Assembly (NCBI RefSeq): GCF_029960785.1
Contig: NZ_JASBQE010000016.1
Coordinates: forward strand, 62,001 to 126,000
Length of the DNA stretch: 64,000 nucleotides
Source of the DNA: Polyangium sp. 15x6
GTDB lineage: Bacteria > Myxococcota_A > Polyangia > Polyangiales > Polyangiaceae
Direction: 5' to 3'
Shown here: piece by piece, positions 45,738 through 55,400 of the stretch
How the letters are laid out: each line of letters opens with the position of its first letter
Position numbering within the stretch: the stretch's first letter is position 1
Program-made: the position numbers and the translations under genes
Notes under the pieces: generated by a model
Databases searched by the model: none
What the model was told of the DNA's origin: nothing
The model's input: only the letters and a program-made list of their open reading frames with translations

Positions 45738-46577
45738 TCACCAGCGGAGCTCGGCGGGGAGATACTTCGCGATGAGGTCCTGGTAATAGGGCCTGAGCTT
45801 CGCCACGTCCGGCGGCGCGTCGGCCTTCGAGTAGAGATCGTACGGGTTGAACCGCCGCACCCACTCCATCATCTGCCGATCCTGCTCGTTCATCAGGTGC
45901 CCATAGGCGCCCTCGCGGTGGGCCGCGTAAAACGAGTGATACCGGATCATGTACTGGGCCTCGATCGGCAGGTAATCCTTCACCACGTGGTAAAGGTATT
46001 CGTCGTGCCCCCACGACATGTGGACCTTCGAGAGCCCCGCGCCCTCCTCGTAAACCCCGCACGGCGTCTGGTAGAGCGGGTCTTGCCGATCCGGGTTCTT
46101 CGCGAAGAGCTCGGGGAAGACGATCCGGTCCGAGAACGCGCAGCCCACGGGGAACGTGTCGCCCACGACGGCCCATTGCGGCTCGCCCCAAAGGCAAAGC
46201 GCCTTGCCGGCGTCGTGAATGAGCGCCGTCAGGATGAACCACGGAGGCTGATCGTCGCGCCGCGCCGCCTCCGCGGACTGGAGCGCGTGCGCGATCTGCG
46301 ACTGCTCCGTGTCCGGATCGCTGTCGTCGACCAGCCGATCGAGCAGCTCGAGCACCTCCCACATGTCTGCCCGGCGCCGATCCAGGCTCAGGTATTGCCG
46401 CTTCTTGTCCTCGACGAACGAGAGCGTCTGGTTCTCGTGGTTCAGCCGGTAAAGCTCCTTGACGCTGGGCCTCGCCTCGGCGCGGTAATCGCGAAACTCC
46501 GAGGTTTCCTTCTTCCCTGTCGTGGCGGCTGCTCGTTTCCCGTCATGGATCTGCCCAAGGTGCTCGGTCACGCTCAT
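45738..46577 (-). CDS. myo-Inositol oxygenase
   Basis: A 279-residue HD-fold diiron oxygenase that converts myo-inositol to D-glucuronate. The full length matches animal MIOX (about 285). The diiron ligands appear conserved: His in IAHALQSAE, the His-Asp pair in IHDAGK, His in SWGHDEYLY, His in RYHSFYAAH and Asp in NPYDLYSK. The signature GEPQWAVVGDTFPVGC is also present. The start is ATG at 46577. It is divergent from the ABC transporter genes across 87 bases, which likely hold a shared promoter. MIOX is uncommon in bacteria. Confidence 0.95.
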   Translation of the reverse strand: MSVTEHLGQIHDGKRAAATTGKKETSEFRDYRAEARPSVKELYRLNHENQTLSFVEDKKRQYLSLDRRRADMWEVLELLDRLVDDSDPDTEQSQIAHALQSAEAARRDDQPPWFILTALIHDAGKALCLWGEPQWAVVGDTFPVGCAFSDRIVFPELFAKNPDRQDPLYQTPCGVYEEGAGLSKVHMSWGHDEYLYHVVKDYLPIEAQYMIRYHSFYAAHREGAYGHLMNEQDRQMMEWVRRFNPYDLYSKADAPPDVAKLRPYYQDLIAKYLPAELRW

Positions 46578-46664
46578 TGTCCAGGGCAATAGCGCGGCGG
46601 TCCGGGCGGCGCTAGGATTCTCGAAAGGTCGCGGCGCAGGGGGCTCCGCGAGGAAATGGGGAAC

Positions 46665-47660
46665 ATGAAAAGAGAGCTCTCCGCCCGCCGCCCTGCGTTG
46701 TGGATGCTCCTCGGCTGCCTCGTCGCCCTCGTCGCCGTCGCGTGCGGCAGGGGCGAGCACGCGAGCGCGACCACGCGCGATTCGAGCGTCGAGGCGCGTG
46801 TCGCGGTCGTCACCCACGGCCAGGCCTCCGATCCATTCTGGTCCGTGGTGAAGAACGGAATCGACCAGGCGGCGAAGGACATGGGCGTCAAGGTCACGTA
46901 CCAGGCGCCCCAGACCTTCGACATGGTCGCGATGAGCCGCCTCATCGACGCCGAGGTCGCCCGCAAGCCGAGCGGCCTCATCGTCTCCGTGCCGGATCCC
47001 AGCGCCCTCGCGCGTTCACTCCTGGCCGCCCGAGACGCCGGAATCCCCGTCATCAGCATCAACGCCGGCGGCGCAGAGGCGCGCAAGATGGGCGCGCTCT
47101 TGCATATCGGCCAGAGCGAATACGACGCCGGGAAAGCAGGCGGCGAGCGCATGGCGAAGGAGGGCGTACGCCACGCGATCTGCGTGAATCACGAGGTCGG
47201 CAACATCTCCCAGGACGAGCGTTGCCGCGGCTTCCTCGACGCGCTCGAAAAGGCGGGGGGCAAGGGCCGCGTGCTCGCGGTGAACGCCACGAGCCCCACC
47301 GACACGCAGCAAAAAATCATGGCCGCGTTGACGCCCGACGTGGATGGCATTTTCACGCTGGGCCCGCCGGGCGTGCACCCGGCCCTCGCCGGCCTCCGGC
47401 AAGCGAACCGGCTCGGCGCGGTCAAGGTCGCGACCTTCGATCTTTCGCCCGATGTCCTCGCGGCGGTCCGCGACGGGCAGATCTCGTTCGCCATCGATCA
47501 GCAGCAATATTTGCAAGGCTATCTCTCCGTCGTCCTGCTCGCGCAATACACGCGGCACGGCCTGCTCCCCGCGGCGGAGGCCATCCCCACGGGGCCCTCG
47601 TTCGTCACGAAGGAGAACGCGGCGTCCGTGATCGACGCGAGCAAGAAAGGCATTCGTTAG
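46665..47660 (+). CDS. Sugar ABC transporter substrate-binding lipoprotein
   Basis: A 331-residue periplasmic-binding protein with lipobox VAVAC. The ribose/inositol-binding fold is seen in [40 protein letters not shown] and the D-type hinge TFDLSPDVL. Given the adjoining inositol oxygenase, myo-inositol is the likeliest ligand. GTG and ATG alternatives exist; ATG at 46665 has GGGGA at a normal distance, and an ATG nine bases earlier is also possible. First gene of a three-gene import operon. Confidence 0.9.
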   Translation: MKRELSARRPALWMLLGCLVALVAVACGRGEHASATTRDSSVEARVAVVTHGQASDPFWSVVKNGIDQAAKDMGVKVTYQAPQTFDMVAMSRLIDAEVARKPSGLIVSVPDPSALARSLLAARDAGIPVISINAGGAEARKMGALLHIGQSEYDAGKAGGERMAKEGVRHAICVNHEVGNISQDERCRGFLDALEKAGGKGRVLAVNATSPTDTQQKIMAALTPDVDGIFTLGPPGVHPALAGLRQANRLGAVKVATFDLSPDVLAAVRDGQISFAIDQQQYLQGYLSVVLLAQYTRHGLLPAAEAIPTGPSFVTKENAASVIDASKKGIR

Positions 47661-47662
47661 TC

Positions 47663-48652
47663 GTGTCCGCGCGCAATTGGCTCGTCCGCCCCGAGCTCGG
47701 CGTCGTTGCCGCGGTGGTGGCCGCATGGCTCTTTTTTGCCGTCACCGCGGGTGACTCCGGGTTTTTGACCCTCTCCGGCACGGCGAGTTACCTCGCGATC
47801 GCCGCCGAGCTCGGCATCCTGGCCGCGCCCGTCGCGCTGCTCATGATCGCGGGCGAGTTCGATCTCTCCATTGGCTCGACCATGGCCGCGAGCGGAATGA
47901 CCATCGCGCTTTGCACGACCGAGCTCGGCTGGCCGTTATGGGCCGGGATCGCGGCGGCCGCTGCGCTCGCGGTCTGCGTGGGCCTCGTCAATGGCCTCAT
48001 CGTGACTCGCACGCGCCTGCCTTCGTTCATCGTCACCCTCGGCACGCTCTTCATCCTGGCCGGCGGCACGATTGGCACGACCCGCCTCATCACCGGACGA
48101 ACCCAGGTGGGCGGACTCGAGGACGCGGGCGGATTCGGCACGGCGCAGAAGCTCTTCGCCGGGCAGATCGGGCCTTTTTCGATCACCCTGCTCTGGTGGT
48201 TGGGCCTCACCGCGCTCGCCACGTGGGTCCTCGTGCGCACGCGCCCGGGAAACTGGATCTTTGCGGTTGGCGGAGCCCCGGACGCCGCGCGCCGGCTGGG
48301 GATTCCGGTCGACCGCGTCAAGATCCTTCTTTTCATGACCACCGCGCTCGCCGCGTGCCTGGTCGCCACGTTTCAGACCGTGCAATTCCGCGGCACCGAC
48401 GTTTTGCGTGGCACGGGCAAGGAGCTCGAAGCCATTCTCGCCGCGGTCCTCGGCGGCACGCTGCTCACGGGCGGCCGCGGCTCCGTCGTGGGCGCGGCCT
48501 GCGGCGCATTGCTCTTCGGCATGGTGCAGCAGGGCATCGTGTTTTCGGGCGTGGACTCGGACTGGTACAAGGTCTTTCTCGGCGCGGTCCTGATCCTGGC
48601 GGTGCTCCTGAACAGCTCCGTCCAGATGCGCGCGGCGGAGGCGCGGCGATGA
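47663..48652 (+). CDS. Sugar ABC transporter permease
   Basis: A 329-residue permease of the ribose/inositol (RbsC-like) type with about 8-10 membrane helices. The cytoplasmic coupling region shows [21 protein letters not shown], followed by [15 protein letters not shown]. The start is GTG at 47663, two bases after the binding-protein stop; no ATG is better. The stop overlaps the ATPase start by four bases (ATGA). Confidence 0.93.
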   Translation: MSARNWLVRPELGVVAAVVAAWLFFAVTAGDSGFLTLSGTASYLAIAAELGILAAPVALLMIAGEFDLSIGSTMAASGMTIALCTTELGWPLWAGIAAAAALAVCVGLVNGLIVTRTRLPSFIVTLGTLFILAGGTIGTTRLITGRTQVGGLEDAGGFGTAQKLFAGQIGPFSITLLWWLGLTALATWVLVRTRPGNWIFAVGGAPDAARRLGIPVDRVKILLFMTTALAACLVATFQTVQFRGTDVLRGTGKELEAILAAVLGGTLLTGGRGSVVGAACGALLFGMVQQGIVFSGVDSDWYKVFLGAVLILAVLLNSSVQMRAAEARR

Positions 48653-49443
48653 GCCACGAGACGAATGGCAAGGCACCGATCCTCGAAGCGGATCACATCA
48701 CCAAGCGGTTCGGCCGCATCACCGCGCTCGAGGATGTCTCGATGCGCGTGTATGCGAGCGAGATCCTGTGCGTCCTCGGGGACAATGGCGCCGGCAAATC
48801 GACGCTCATCAAGACGCTTTCGGGCGTCCATCCGCCGGACGAGGGGCGCCTGCTCGTGGACGGCGAGCCCGTGCGATTCTCCTCGCCGCGGGACGCCCTC
48901 GCCCGCGGCATTGCCACCGTCTACCAGGACCTCGCGATGGTCCCGATGCTCTCGGTCGTGCGCAATTTCTTCCTCGGCGCCGAGCCCACGCGGGGCGTGG
49001 GGCCGCTCAGGCGGCTCGATTTGCGCGAGGGCGAGGAGGTGGTGCGCGCCGAGCTGAAACGAATGGGGGTCGAGCTGCGCGACATGTCGGTGCCCGTCTC
49101 GGCGCTCTCGGGCGGACAACGCCAGGCGCTCGCGATTGCGCGGGCGATCCATTTCGGCGCGCGGGTGCTCGTGCTCGACGAGCCGACGTCCGCGCTCGGC
49201 GTGAAGCAGGCGGGCATCGTCCTCCGGTACGTGATGGAGGCGCGAACGCGGGGGTGCGGCGTCATTCTCATCACGCACAACCCGCACCACGCGCACATGG
49301 TCGGGGATCGATTCACCATTCTGAGCCGGGGCCGCTGCGAGGGGACGTTCACCAAGGCGGAGATCTCGCGGGACGAGCTGGTGCGGCGCATGGCGGGCGG
49401 CGAAGAGCTCGAGCAGCTCCAGCACGAGCTCCGCGCCTCATGA
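48649..49443 (+). CDS. Sugar ABC transporter ATP-binding protein
   Basis: A 264-residue ATPase with Walker A (GDNGAGKST), Q-loop (YQDLAM), signature (LSGGQRQ), Walker B ([12 protein letters not shown]) and H-loop (ITHN). It is a single ABC domain, whereas most ribose-type importers use a two-domain protein. It is therefore of the FrcA type and works as a homodimer. Its stop overlaps the convergent LarA-like stop by six bases. Confidence 0.94.
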   Translation: MSHETNGKAPILEADHITKRFGRITALEDVSMRVYASEILCVLGDNGAGKSTLIKTLSGVHPPDEGRLLVDGEPVRFSSPRDALARGIATVYQDLAMVPMLSVVRNFFLGAEPTRGVGPLRRLDLREGEEVVRAELKRMGVELRDMSVPVSALSGGQRQALAIARAIHFGARVLVLDEPTSALGVKQAGIVLRYVMEARTRGCGVILITHNPHHAHMVGDRFTILSRGRCEGTFTKAEISRDELVRRMAGGEELEQLQHELRAS

Positions 49444-50679
49444 CCGATAAAGCACCTCGCCCGCGTTCCGCACGAGCAGGATCCCCTCGTCTTCCCGCCC
49501 CTCCCACGCCGCCGGCTCGATCCCTCGGGGATCGGCGAAGCCCAGGTTGATCCGACGGCAGCGCTCTTCCGGGATGCCCGTTGCGAGCGTCACCTGGATG
49601 CGCGGCCGTTCTCCCTGCTCTGCGTCGTAGCTGCCCGCGCCTTTCACGTGGGTGCTGTGCGCGAGGATGGAGAGGGGGACCGTGCGGAAATGGTCCCATT
49701 GCGCGAGGAAATAATCCCGCACGTGGTAGCCCACCCGATCGATGAGCGCGCCGTGGGTGAACGAGACCTCGGCCAGGTGCGGCGCGTAAATGATCACCTC
49801 GCCGCCGTCCTCGATCACGGGCTCCGTCTTGTACATCGCCTTGGCCGCGGTCCAGAGGTCCTCGTATTTCGTCGAGGGGAGCGAGAGTACGCGCTCGTAG
49901 CGCCGCTTCGTGTGGACGATGTTGAGAGCATTCGAGAGATCGGCCGCCGCGCTCCACGCCTCCGCGTGCGGGCCGACGTAAAGCCCGTGGAGATCCGCTC
50001 CGCGGAGCACGAGGGCCGCGCAGTGCACGGGCACCGGCACGAATTCGGCCGCGCGGTGGATCACCCGCCGGACCATCGTATCCTTGACGCCGATCGTCGA
50101 CATGCTCGTCGAGAGCGCCCCGAGCCAGTGGGTCGTGTCGATGATCTCGCGCCCCGCGATGCCCGGGAACAGATACTTGGCGCCCCCGGAAAAACCCACC
50201 ACCTCGTGCGGGAACACCGGGCCGCAGATCAGGATCCGATCGTAGTCGAAGATCCTGCGATTGATCCTCACCTCGGTCGCGACGGCGAGCAGCCCGCCGG
50301 TCAGGCGCGCCATCTCGTCCTCGCCGATCACGCCGATGGTCGCCAGCGCTCCCGGATCGCTCCACGCGTGATTGAAGATCGAGGTCCGCCCATCGCCGCG
50401 CCCCGGCGCGTCTTTCCCGACGAGCTTTTCGATGGCGGATTCATCCATCGGCGGATGTGTGCCGAGCGCTATCAAATAATCGAGGCGCGAGACACGTCCG
50501 GCGAGGAGCGTATGGAGGAGCCGAAACACGAGCGGGATCGGCGCCGTGCGGGTCGCGTCGGGGATGATGACGAGGAGCCGTTTGCCCGTGAGCGGGAGCG
50601 TGGCGAGCGCCTCGTCGAGGATCCGGTGGACGGCCTCGTCCGGGAGGGTTTGCCCGGGAGAACCCTGGCCGATCAGCAT
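49438..50679 (-). CDS. LarA-type nickel-dependent hydroxyacid epimerase
   Basis: A 413-residue member of the lactate racemase family (424 in Lactiplantibacillus). Catalytic landmarks of LarA are conserved: [10 protein letters not shown] (Asp/Arg), ALGTHPPM (His), [13 protein letters not shown] (His and the cofactor-linked Lys) and the following His in IIDTTHW. From memory, LarA relatives include a D-gluconate 2-epimerase. Since neighbours make mannonate and probably phosphorylate gluconate, a mannonate/gluconate C2-epimerase fits best. The genes for the nickel-pincer cofactor are not in the window. GTG at 50691 is an alternative start. Confidence 0.85.
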   Translation of the reverse strand: MLIGQGSPGQTLPDEAVHRILDEALATLPLTGKRLLVIIPDATRTAPIPLVFRLLHTLLAGRVSRLDYLIALGTHPPMDESAIEKLVGKDAPGRGDGRTSIFNHAWSDPGALATIGVIGEDEMARLTGGLLAVATEVRINRRIFDYDRILICGPVFPHEVVGFSGGAKYLFPGIAGREIIDTTHWLGALSTSMSTIGVKDTMVRRVIHRAAEFVPVPVHCAALVLRGADLHGLYVGPHAEAWSAAADLSNALNIVHTKRRYERVLSLPSTKYEDLWTAAKAMYKTEPVIEDGGEVIIYAPHLAEVSFTHGALIDRVGYHVRDYFLAQWDHFRTVPLSILAHSTHVKGAGSYDAEQGERPRIQVTLATGIPEERCRRINLGFADPRGIEPAAWEGREDEGILLVRNAGEVLYRS

Positions 50680-50680
50680 T

Positions 50681-51505
50681 TCATACCCCACTCTGGGCGG
50701 AGAACCCGCCGTCCACCGGCAAGACCACCCCCGTCACGAAGGTCGACGCCGGGCTCACCAGGAAAAGCAGCGCGCCGGCGAGATCCTCCGGCGCGCCCAT
50801 CCGCGCCATGGGCGTGTGCGAGACGATCACCCTGCCCCGCTCGGTGAGCGTGCTCGTCGCGGGATCGGTGAGCAAAAATCGATTTTGTTCGGTGAGGAAA
50901 AACCCTGGCGCGAGCGCGTTGACGCGGATGTGGGGGCCGTAGGTCTGGGCCATGTGCACCGCGAGCCAGCGGGTCAGGTTGACGACGGCGGCCTTCGCCG
51001 CGCCATACGCGGCCACGCGCGTGAGCGGGCGATCGGCGCTCATGGACGTGATGTTCACGATGCTTCCCCGGCCCCGCGCGGCCATGCCGCGTCCGAAGAC
51101 CTGGCAGGGCCGGAGCGTTCCTTGCACGTTCAGATCGAAGACCGCGCCGAACCCCGCCGGATCCAGCTCGAACAGGCTCCGATCCGGCCCGATCGTGGCC
51201 TTCGGGTGATTGCCACCGGCCCCGTTCACGAGAATGGTCACCGGGCCGAGCGTGGCCTCGATGTGCCGCGCCGCCGCTTCGAGCGCCTCGTGATCGAGCA
51301 CGTCGCACGGCGCGGCGAGCGCCTCGCCCCCTTCCGCGCGGATCGAATTCACCAGGGCCTCGCACGGCTCGCGCCGCCGCCCCATCACGGCCACGAACGC
51401 GCCCGCCGCGGCGAGCGTGCGGCAAAACGTGGATCCGAGCACGCCGCTGCCTCCCGTGACGACCGCCACTTCACCGCGAATGTCGAACAACGTCGCTGGA
51501 TTCAT
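50681..51505 (-). CDS. SDR oxidoreductase, fructuronate reductase (mannonate oxidoreductase) type
   Basis: A 274-residue short-chain dehydrogenase with NAD-binding GGSGVLG, NGAGGNHP, catalytic Ser (ITSMS) and YxxxK (YGAAK). The NGAGGNHPKAT stretch is characteristic of the SDR-type D-mannonate oxidoreductases such as B. subtilis YjmF (UxuB function), which reduce D-fructuronate to D-mannonate. It overlaps the uronate isomerase gene by four bases and ends one base before the LarA-type start, so the three are co-transcribed. Exact specificity is inferred. Confidence 0.85.
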   Translation of the reverse strand: MNPATLFDIRGEVAVVTGGSGVLGSTFCRTLAAAGAFVAVMGRRREPCEALVNSIRAEGGEALAAPCDVLDHEALEAAARHIEATLGPVTILVNGAGGNHPKATIGPDRSLFELDPAGFGAVFDLNVQGTLRPCQVFGRGMAARGRGSIVNITSMSADRPLTRVAAYGAAKAAVVNLTRWLAVHMAQTYGPHIRVNALAPGFFLTEQNRFLLTDPATSTLTERGRVIVSHTPMARMGAPEDLAGALLFLVSPASTFVTGVVLPVDGGFSAQSGV

Positions 51506-52938
51506 GTGGACCGCTCCCCCGCGCCGAGCCGATAAGCGCGCTCGGCCAGGCCCACCGCGCATTCCGAGGCGAGCTCCGCCGCCTCCTCCGCGTCGAGCCT
51601 GCCCGTCACCACGAGCCCCGCGAGCCAGTTGCAGCTCACCCGGCGCCAGACGTCGTGCCGCGCCGGGATCGAGCAAAACGCCCGTGTATCGTCGGTGAAA
51701 CCCGCGGTGTTGTAGAGTCCGGCCGTCTCCGTGACCTGGTCGAGAAATCGGACCATCCCATTCGGGCTATCGAAGAACCACCAGGGCGGCCCCAGCAAGA
51801 CGGCCGGATAATACCCGGCGAGCGGAGCGAGCTCGCGCCCGTAGGTGCTCTCGTCGAGCGTGAAGAGCAGGAGCTGGAAGCGTGGATCGTCGCCGTAGGC
51901 TTCGAGCAGCGGCCGCAGGTTTCTCGTCCATTCGGTGGCGACGGGGATGTCGGCGCCGCGATCGGGCCCGAAGCGCGCGAGCAGCGCCCCGTGGTGGTTG
52001 CGCAGGCTGCCGGCGTGGAGCTGCATCACGAGGCCATCCTCGACGCTCATGCGCGCCATTTCCATGAGCATGTGGGCGGAGAACCGCGCGGCGTCGTTCG
52101 CGCTCGCCTCGCCGCGGAGCGCGCTCGAAAAGATTCGCTCGGCTTCCGCGGCGCCGAGCCGCTCGGCGTGCGGGGTGACGGCGCCGTGGTCGGTGGCCGT
52201 GGCGCCGAGCGCCTTGAACGTGGCGCGGCGTTCTTCGAGGGCTCGGATGTAATCGGCGTAGGTCGTGATATCGAGGCCGGCGGCCGCGCCGAGCCGCTCG
52301 ATGTGGCCACGGAAGCCGGGCGTGCCCGGGTGCACGACCGCGTCGGGCCGGAAGGTCGGGCGAACGTCGAGCCGGCCCTCGGAGCGGAGGCGGCGGTGAT
52401 GTTCGAGCGAATCCGCGGCGCCGTCCGTGGTGCACAGAATGCGGATCTCGAACCTCTCGTAAAGCGCGCGCGGGGAAAACTCCGGCCGTTCGAGGCGATC
52501 GGCGAGGTGATCGTACATGCGTTGGGCGTTTTTCCCGTCGAGCCGCTCGGTCACGCCGAATACGGAAATGAGGACGTCGGACAGCCAGAGGCCGCTCGGC
52601 GTGGTCCTGAAAATGTGAAAATGGTCGGCGAAGCGTTGCCAGACGCGGCGGTGATCACGCTCGTGAGGGCTCCCGTCGCGCGTGGGGATGCCGAGGTCTT
52701 CCATGGGCACGCCGCGGCTGTGGAGCAGGCGGCAGACGTAATGGTCGGGAAGGACGAACAGGTCGGCGGGCGAGCCGAAGCGGGCCGCGGGATCCGCGAG
52801 CAGCGCAGGATCCACGTGGCCGTGCGGGCTCACGATGGGCAGATCTCGCACCAGGGCGTAAAGCTCCCGGGCGGCCGCTCGCTGCGAGGGTTCCGCGGAA
52901 AAGAGGCGGTCGGGGTCGAGCGTCCATCGGGGCGGCAT
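51502..52938 (-). CDS. uxaC: Uronate isomerase
   Basis: A 478-residue amidohydrolase-fold isomerase that converts D-glucuronate to D-fructuronate. The metal site HGHVDP (residues about 39-44), the FGVTERLDGKNA segment, LHAGSLRNHHG and the C-terminal FTDDTRAFCSIPARHDVWRR are conserved. Length matches E. coli UxaC (470). It is the first gene of the uxaC-SDR-LarA operon; the start is MPPRWTL at 52938. Since MIOX makes glucuronate, this is the natural next step. Confidence 0.95.
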   Translation of the reverse strand: MPPRWTLDPDRLFSAEPSQRAAARELYALVRDLPIVSPHGHVDPALLADPAARFGSPADLFVLPDHYVCRLLHSRGVPMEDLGIPTRDGSPHERDHRRVWQRFADHFHIFRTTPSGLWLSDVLISVFGVTERLDGKNAQRMYDHLADRLERPEFSPRALYERFEIRILCTTDGAADSLEHHRRLRSEGRLDVRPTFRPDAVVHPGTPGFRGHIERLGAAAGLDITTYADYIRALEERRATFKALGATATDHGAVTPHAERLGAAEAERIFSSALRGEASANDAARFSAHMLMEMARMSVEDGLVMQLHAGSLRNHHGALLARFGPDRGADIPVATEWTRNLRPLLEAYGDDPRFQLLLFTLDESTYGRELAPLAGYYPAVLLGPPWWFFDSPNGMVRFLDQVTETAGLYNTAGFTDDTRAFCSIPARHDVWRRVSCNWLAGLVVTGRLDAEEAAELASECAVGLAERAYRLGAGERST

Positions 52939-52958
52939 CCCTTGCAGTATAGGGAATG

Positions 52959-53798
52959 CTAGGGCGACGCCCAGCGACGGTCCCCCTCGATCACCCAGGC
53001 GAACGCGGCCTTTACCTCCCGCTCCATGACGCCGCCATAGCTGTGTCCGGCGCCCTCGGCGTGGATGACGCGCACGTCGATCCCGCCGCGGCGCATGCGC
53101 CCGGCCGATTCGCGCGCCTGCGCGGCGCAGCGGTCGCGACCGCAGGCGAGGAGCGCGCGCACGCCGCCGTGCGCCCGCCATCGCTCCGCGGTCGGGATGT
53201 CCCATTCGCGAAACAATCCATAACCGCCCTCGACCAGCGCCGCCCGCGCGAAGCGGGCCGGGTGGTTCGGCAGGAGCAACGCGCCCATGATGGCGCCTTG
53301 TGAAAATCCGGCATACGCGGGGGCCTCGAGATCGACGTGCTCGGGAAAACGCTCCCCGAGCGCCGCGAGCGCGAGTGTGATCTCCCGCCCGAGGGCGTGG
53401 TGCGTGGTGAAGAAATATCCCGTCTGCTCGGGCGGTACGTATGGATTCGTCGGAAAACCGCGGGGGCAGAGGATGAACGCCCGGTCGCCGACGATGCCGC
53501 GCCAGAGCTCGCATTGCCATTCGGGCCGATCGCCCGCGCCGTGGGCCACGACGAGGACGGGCCGCTTCGAGGTCGCGCCGCGCGGGACCGAGACGACCGC
53601 GGGGCGATGGCGGGAGACCGGCAGGGCCACGAAGGGCGCATCCGATTCGAGGAGCGGGAGCGCGCCGCCCATGGCAGCGTCCGCCTGCTCCGCGTGCCCC
53701 GGCTTCACGGACGCGGGCGCGACCAGGCAACCCACGGTCGCGAGCGCGGCCCAGAGGGGGAAGGTGCACCGCATGAATCTCGCGAGAGCAACCGACAT
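52959..53798 (-). CDS. Secreted alpha/beta-hydrolase lipoprotein
   Basis: A 279-residue lipoprotein with lipobox TVGC (about residue 24). The alpha/beta hydrolase features are VVAHGAGD (oxyanion), GFSQGAIMG (nucleophile Ser) and AGHSYGG (catalytic His). Length and pattern fit a polyhydroxybutyrate-depolymerase or feruloyl-esterase-like enzyme. The uxaC gene starts only 21 bases after its stop, so it may share transcription with the sugar-acid operon, and an ester-linked uronate could be its substrate; that is speculative. Confidence 0.78.
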   Translation of the reverse strand: MSVALARFMRCTFPLWAALATVGCLVAPASVKPGHAEQADAAMGGALPLLESDAPFVALPVSRHRPAVVSVPRGATSKRPVLVVAHGAGDRPEWQCELWRGIVGDRAFILCPRGFPTNPYVPPEQTGYFFTTHHALGREITLALAALGERFPEHVDLEAPAYAGFSQGAIMGALLLPNHPARFARAALVEGGYGLFREWDIPTAERWRAHGGVRALLACGRDRCAAQARESAGRMRRGGIDVRVIHAEGAGHSYGGVMEREVKAAFAWVIEGDRRWASP

Positions 53799-54038
53799 GC
53801 CATCTTTCCCGTCGTCTTCGGGACCGGTAGCATCGCATATCGGAGCTTGTCGAGGTCCTGTTTTGCAACGGGCTGCGAAATGTCGCGAGCTGGTACGGCG
53901 ACAAGCCGCCGATGACGTGTCCGCAGCGTCTGCCGCGCTGCCCGCGCCTTGCGACGGCGCCCGCGCACACCAAAGTTTCGAGCAAGTGGGCTCACGCGCC
54001 GATGCCCACCGGGCCTCCGGGCACACGGCTCTGAAATC

Positions 54039-55400
54039 ATGAAAATGCGCACCGAGTTCCGGCTCCTCCTCGCCGCGGTCATCATCATGATGTTTGGCGT
54101 CATCGCGTCGCTCGCCGTCTTCAAGCGAGCGTCGAGATCGCTCGCCGAGGCTCACGAGGTCATCGCCGGCAATGCGGCTCCCACGGTCGTGGCGCTCGAT
54201 GTTGCGCAGGCGCGGCTCCGAAAGCTCCACGAGCTCGTCCTCTCTCGCCTCCTGGATGCGCCGGGTGATACGGCGCTGCGGGACGCATCCATCGCGGCGG
54301 CCGAGCGTGAGCTCGACCGCGCCATCGACGACTACCAGGCATTGCCCCGCGACCCCGGCGAGGCGCCGCTCCAGCGAGCGGTCACCGAATCGCTGGAGCA
54401 GGTGAACCGAGTCGTCAGCCGTTCGCTCGCGCTCGAACCAGCGGCGTTCGAGGCGTCCGGCCTGCGACGTGAGCTCGACGCGGCCATGACGCAGTTGAGC
54501 CGCGATCTCGTGCGAGCGAGCGAATTCAGCGCGTCGATTGCGAGCGCCGCGGCGGACGAGGTGGCCCGCACCTCGACGCGGCTCTTGCCCATCGAATTCT
54601 TCATCGAGGGAATCACCTTCGTGGCAGCCGTACTGACGCTGACGCTCACCTATCGCGCGGTCCAGCGCGCGCGCGCCGTGGCGGCGGAGAGCGTCGCCGC
54701 GCTCGAACGCCGCGCGGATGAGCTCGAGAGTTTCTCCGGCAGGGTCGCGCATGATCTCTTGAGCCCACTCGCGACGGTCTCCCTGGCGCTGGACATGGCC
54801 AGCCGGCGCCTGACCGAGCCCGCCGACGCGTCGACACGCAAAGCCGTCACGCGTGCCTCGCAGACGCTGCAGCGTGTTCGCAGCTTCGTATCCGACCTCC
54901 TCGAGTTCGCGCGAGCGGGAGCGACGCCCCTCCCCGGCGTGCGCGCGCGCATCGATGACGTCGTCTCCGAGATCGCGGAAGAGTTCGGACCGGTGGCGCA
55001 AGATGCGGGCGTCGAGCTGCGTGTCGAAGCGATAACGACGGACCGCAGGGTCGCCTGCAGCCCAGGCGTGCTCATGAGCGTCCTGTCGAACCTCGTGCAG
55101 AATGCAATCAAATACATGGGGGATGGCGAGGAGAGGCGCATCACGATCCGATCCGTGGATCGTGACGACGAGGTGCGTGTCGAGGTCCAGGACACCGGCC
55201 CGGGCATTGCGCCGTCCGATCGTGATGGGCTTTTCGAGCTCTACGCGCGTGGGCACGACGCGAAGACGCCTGGGCTCGGCCTCGGGCTCGCCACGGTGAA
55301 GCGCCTCGTCGAGTCGCACGGGGGGCACGTCGGCGTGGAGACGGCGCCAGGGCGCGGCTCGGTGTTCTGGTTCTCGATGCCAGCCGCGGCTCCCTCATAA
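54039..55400 (+). CDS. Sensor histidine kinase
   Basis: A 453-residue kinase with two membrane helices (about 8-28 and 186-208) enclosing a helical sensor domain of the CHASE3/four-helix type. A short coiled coil precedes HisKA with an unusual H-box (VAHDLLSPLATV). The HATPase_c has N (NLVQNAIKY), G1 (DTGPGI) and G2 (GLGLGLATV) boxes. No partner regulator is adjacent, so the target is unknown. Divergent from the hydrolase gene across 240 bases, in which nothing specific was recognised. It overlaps the next convergent gene by six bases. Confidence 0.88.
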   Translation: MKMRTEFRLLLAAVIIMMFGVIASLAVFKRASRSLAEAHEVIAGNAAPTVVALDVAQARLRKLHELVLSRLLDAPGDTALRDASIAAAERELDRAIDDYQALPRDPGEAPLQRAVTESLEQVNRVVSRSLALEPAAFEASGLRRELDAAMTQLSRDLVRASEFSASIASAAADEVARTSTRLLPIEFFIEGITFVAAVLTLTLTYRAVQRARAVAAESVAALERRADELESFSGRVAHDLLSPLATVSLALDMASRRLTEPADASTRKAVTRASQTLQRVRSFVSDLLEFARAGATPLPGVRARIDDVVSEIAEEFGPVAQDAGVELRVEAITTDRRVACSPGVLMSVLSNLVQNAIKYMGDGEERRITIRSVDRDDEVRVEVQDTGPGIAPSDRDGLFELYARGHDAKTPGLGLGLATVKRLVESHGGHVGVETAPGRGSVFWFSMPAAAPS

